This document shows positions 61,993-62,143 of a DNA stretch of 62,143 nt, piece after piece. The position numbers and the translations under genes were made by a program. Positions within the stretch are counted from its first letter, which is position 1, and every line of letters begins with the position of its first letter. This DNA is from Clostridiales bacterium (GTDB taxonomy: Bacteria; Bacillota; Clostridia; Oscillospirales; Oscillospiraceae), in contig JAAYJC010000222.1 in the NCBI GenBank assembly GCA_012523085.1, positions 1-62,143 on the forward strand. Direction: 5' to 3'. The notes under the pieces are model-generated. The model did not search any database, was not told where the DNA came from, and was given only the letters and a program-made list of their open reading frames with translations.

Positions 61993-62143
61993 GGTTTTTC
62001 GCCTCCATTATTACGTTAATAGCCGTGAGCAAAACACCACAAACATAGTGTTCGCAAGGGATAACGGGCACGGCAAACCCAAATTATCACTATAAATATA
62101 TAGAAGCAATCAGCCTGATTTGGTATAATTCAGTTGTAGACAA

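Overview
The window looks like the chromosome of an anaerobic Bacillota (Clostridia-type) bacterium of roughly balanced base composition. The signs are strong Shine-Dalgarno sites, a T-box leader, sigma-A promoters with 16-17 base spacers, YhaO/YhaN- and YmdB-type genes, HemZ, a class B sortase, and a CODH/acetyl-CoA synthase operon with the bacterial AcsB type. The CODH/ACS genes plus a PduL phosphotransacylase suggest acetogenic or at least Wood-Ljungdahl-type carbon metabolism. No rRNA, tRNA, CRISPR array, prophage or intact transposase was seen.

Layout. (1) 1-6.0 kb: a TIM-barrel/acyl-CoA-ligase fusion behind a T-box leader, a divergent FAD-dependent oxidoreductase, and a membrane-anchored HtrA protease. 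(2) 6.3-15.0 kb: a housekeeping run on the plus strand (recJ, rel, dtd, metallo-beta-lactamase-fold hydrolase, hemZ, uridine-kinase-like, cytidylate-kinase-like). (3) 15.2-19.1 kb, minus strand: YhaN/YhaO-type nuclease pair and YmdB-type phosphodiesterase. (4) 19.4-24.7 kb: rpsO with a structured leader, pnp, a frameshifted PHP phosphatase, a left-handed beta-helix protein and a TrmH-family methylase. (5) 24.9-33.2 kb: an envelope-appendage locus. On the minus strand lie a secreted transglutaminase-like protein, a GspF/PilC-like membrane protein, four small one-TM proteins, a PilT-like ATPase and a class B sortase. Divergent from them are a BTAD-type regulator and a kinase-fold-like protein. 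(6) 33.5-38.0 kb: CBS protein, YigZ, HflX, a glycosyltransferase, a flavin reductase and rpmE. (7) 38.5-46.4 kb, plus strand: a Gld-like ABC export module (ATPase, permease, GldG-like, DUF4340-like) and the nickel-pincer cofactor genes larE-larB-larC without larA. (8) 46.5-49.6 kb: a decay zone with a MaoC-like gene, a truncated AGE-family epimerase, a broken secreted matrixin-like protease and a broken lipoprotein. (9) 50.0-58.7 kb, minus strand: acsB, cooC and acsA, a two-gene minimal SUF (SufB/D-like plus SufC-like), a diacylglycerol-kinase-like lipid kinase and pduL. (10) 58.9-62.0 kb: an XRE-HTH/LepA in-frame ORF and a zinc-ribbon protein.

How parts fit together. CODH and ACS need Ni-Fe-S clusters. 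CooC would load nickel, the adjacent SufBC-like pair could supply Fe-S clusters, and PduL could turn acetyl-CoA into acetyl phosphate. The corrinoid protein and methyltransferase genes are not beside acsB, where degenerate genes sit instead. The 24.9-33.2 kb locus is the best candidate for an uncharacterised system. It has a retraction-type ATPase and platform protein but no recognisable assembly ATPase, prepilin peptidase or classical prepilin, it is linked to a sortase and a transglutaminase-like protein, and it carries three tandem CUUG-loop hairpins just upstream of the ATPase gene.
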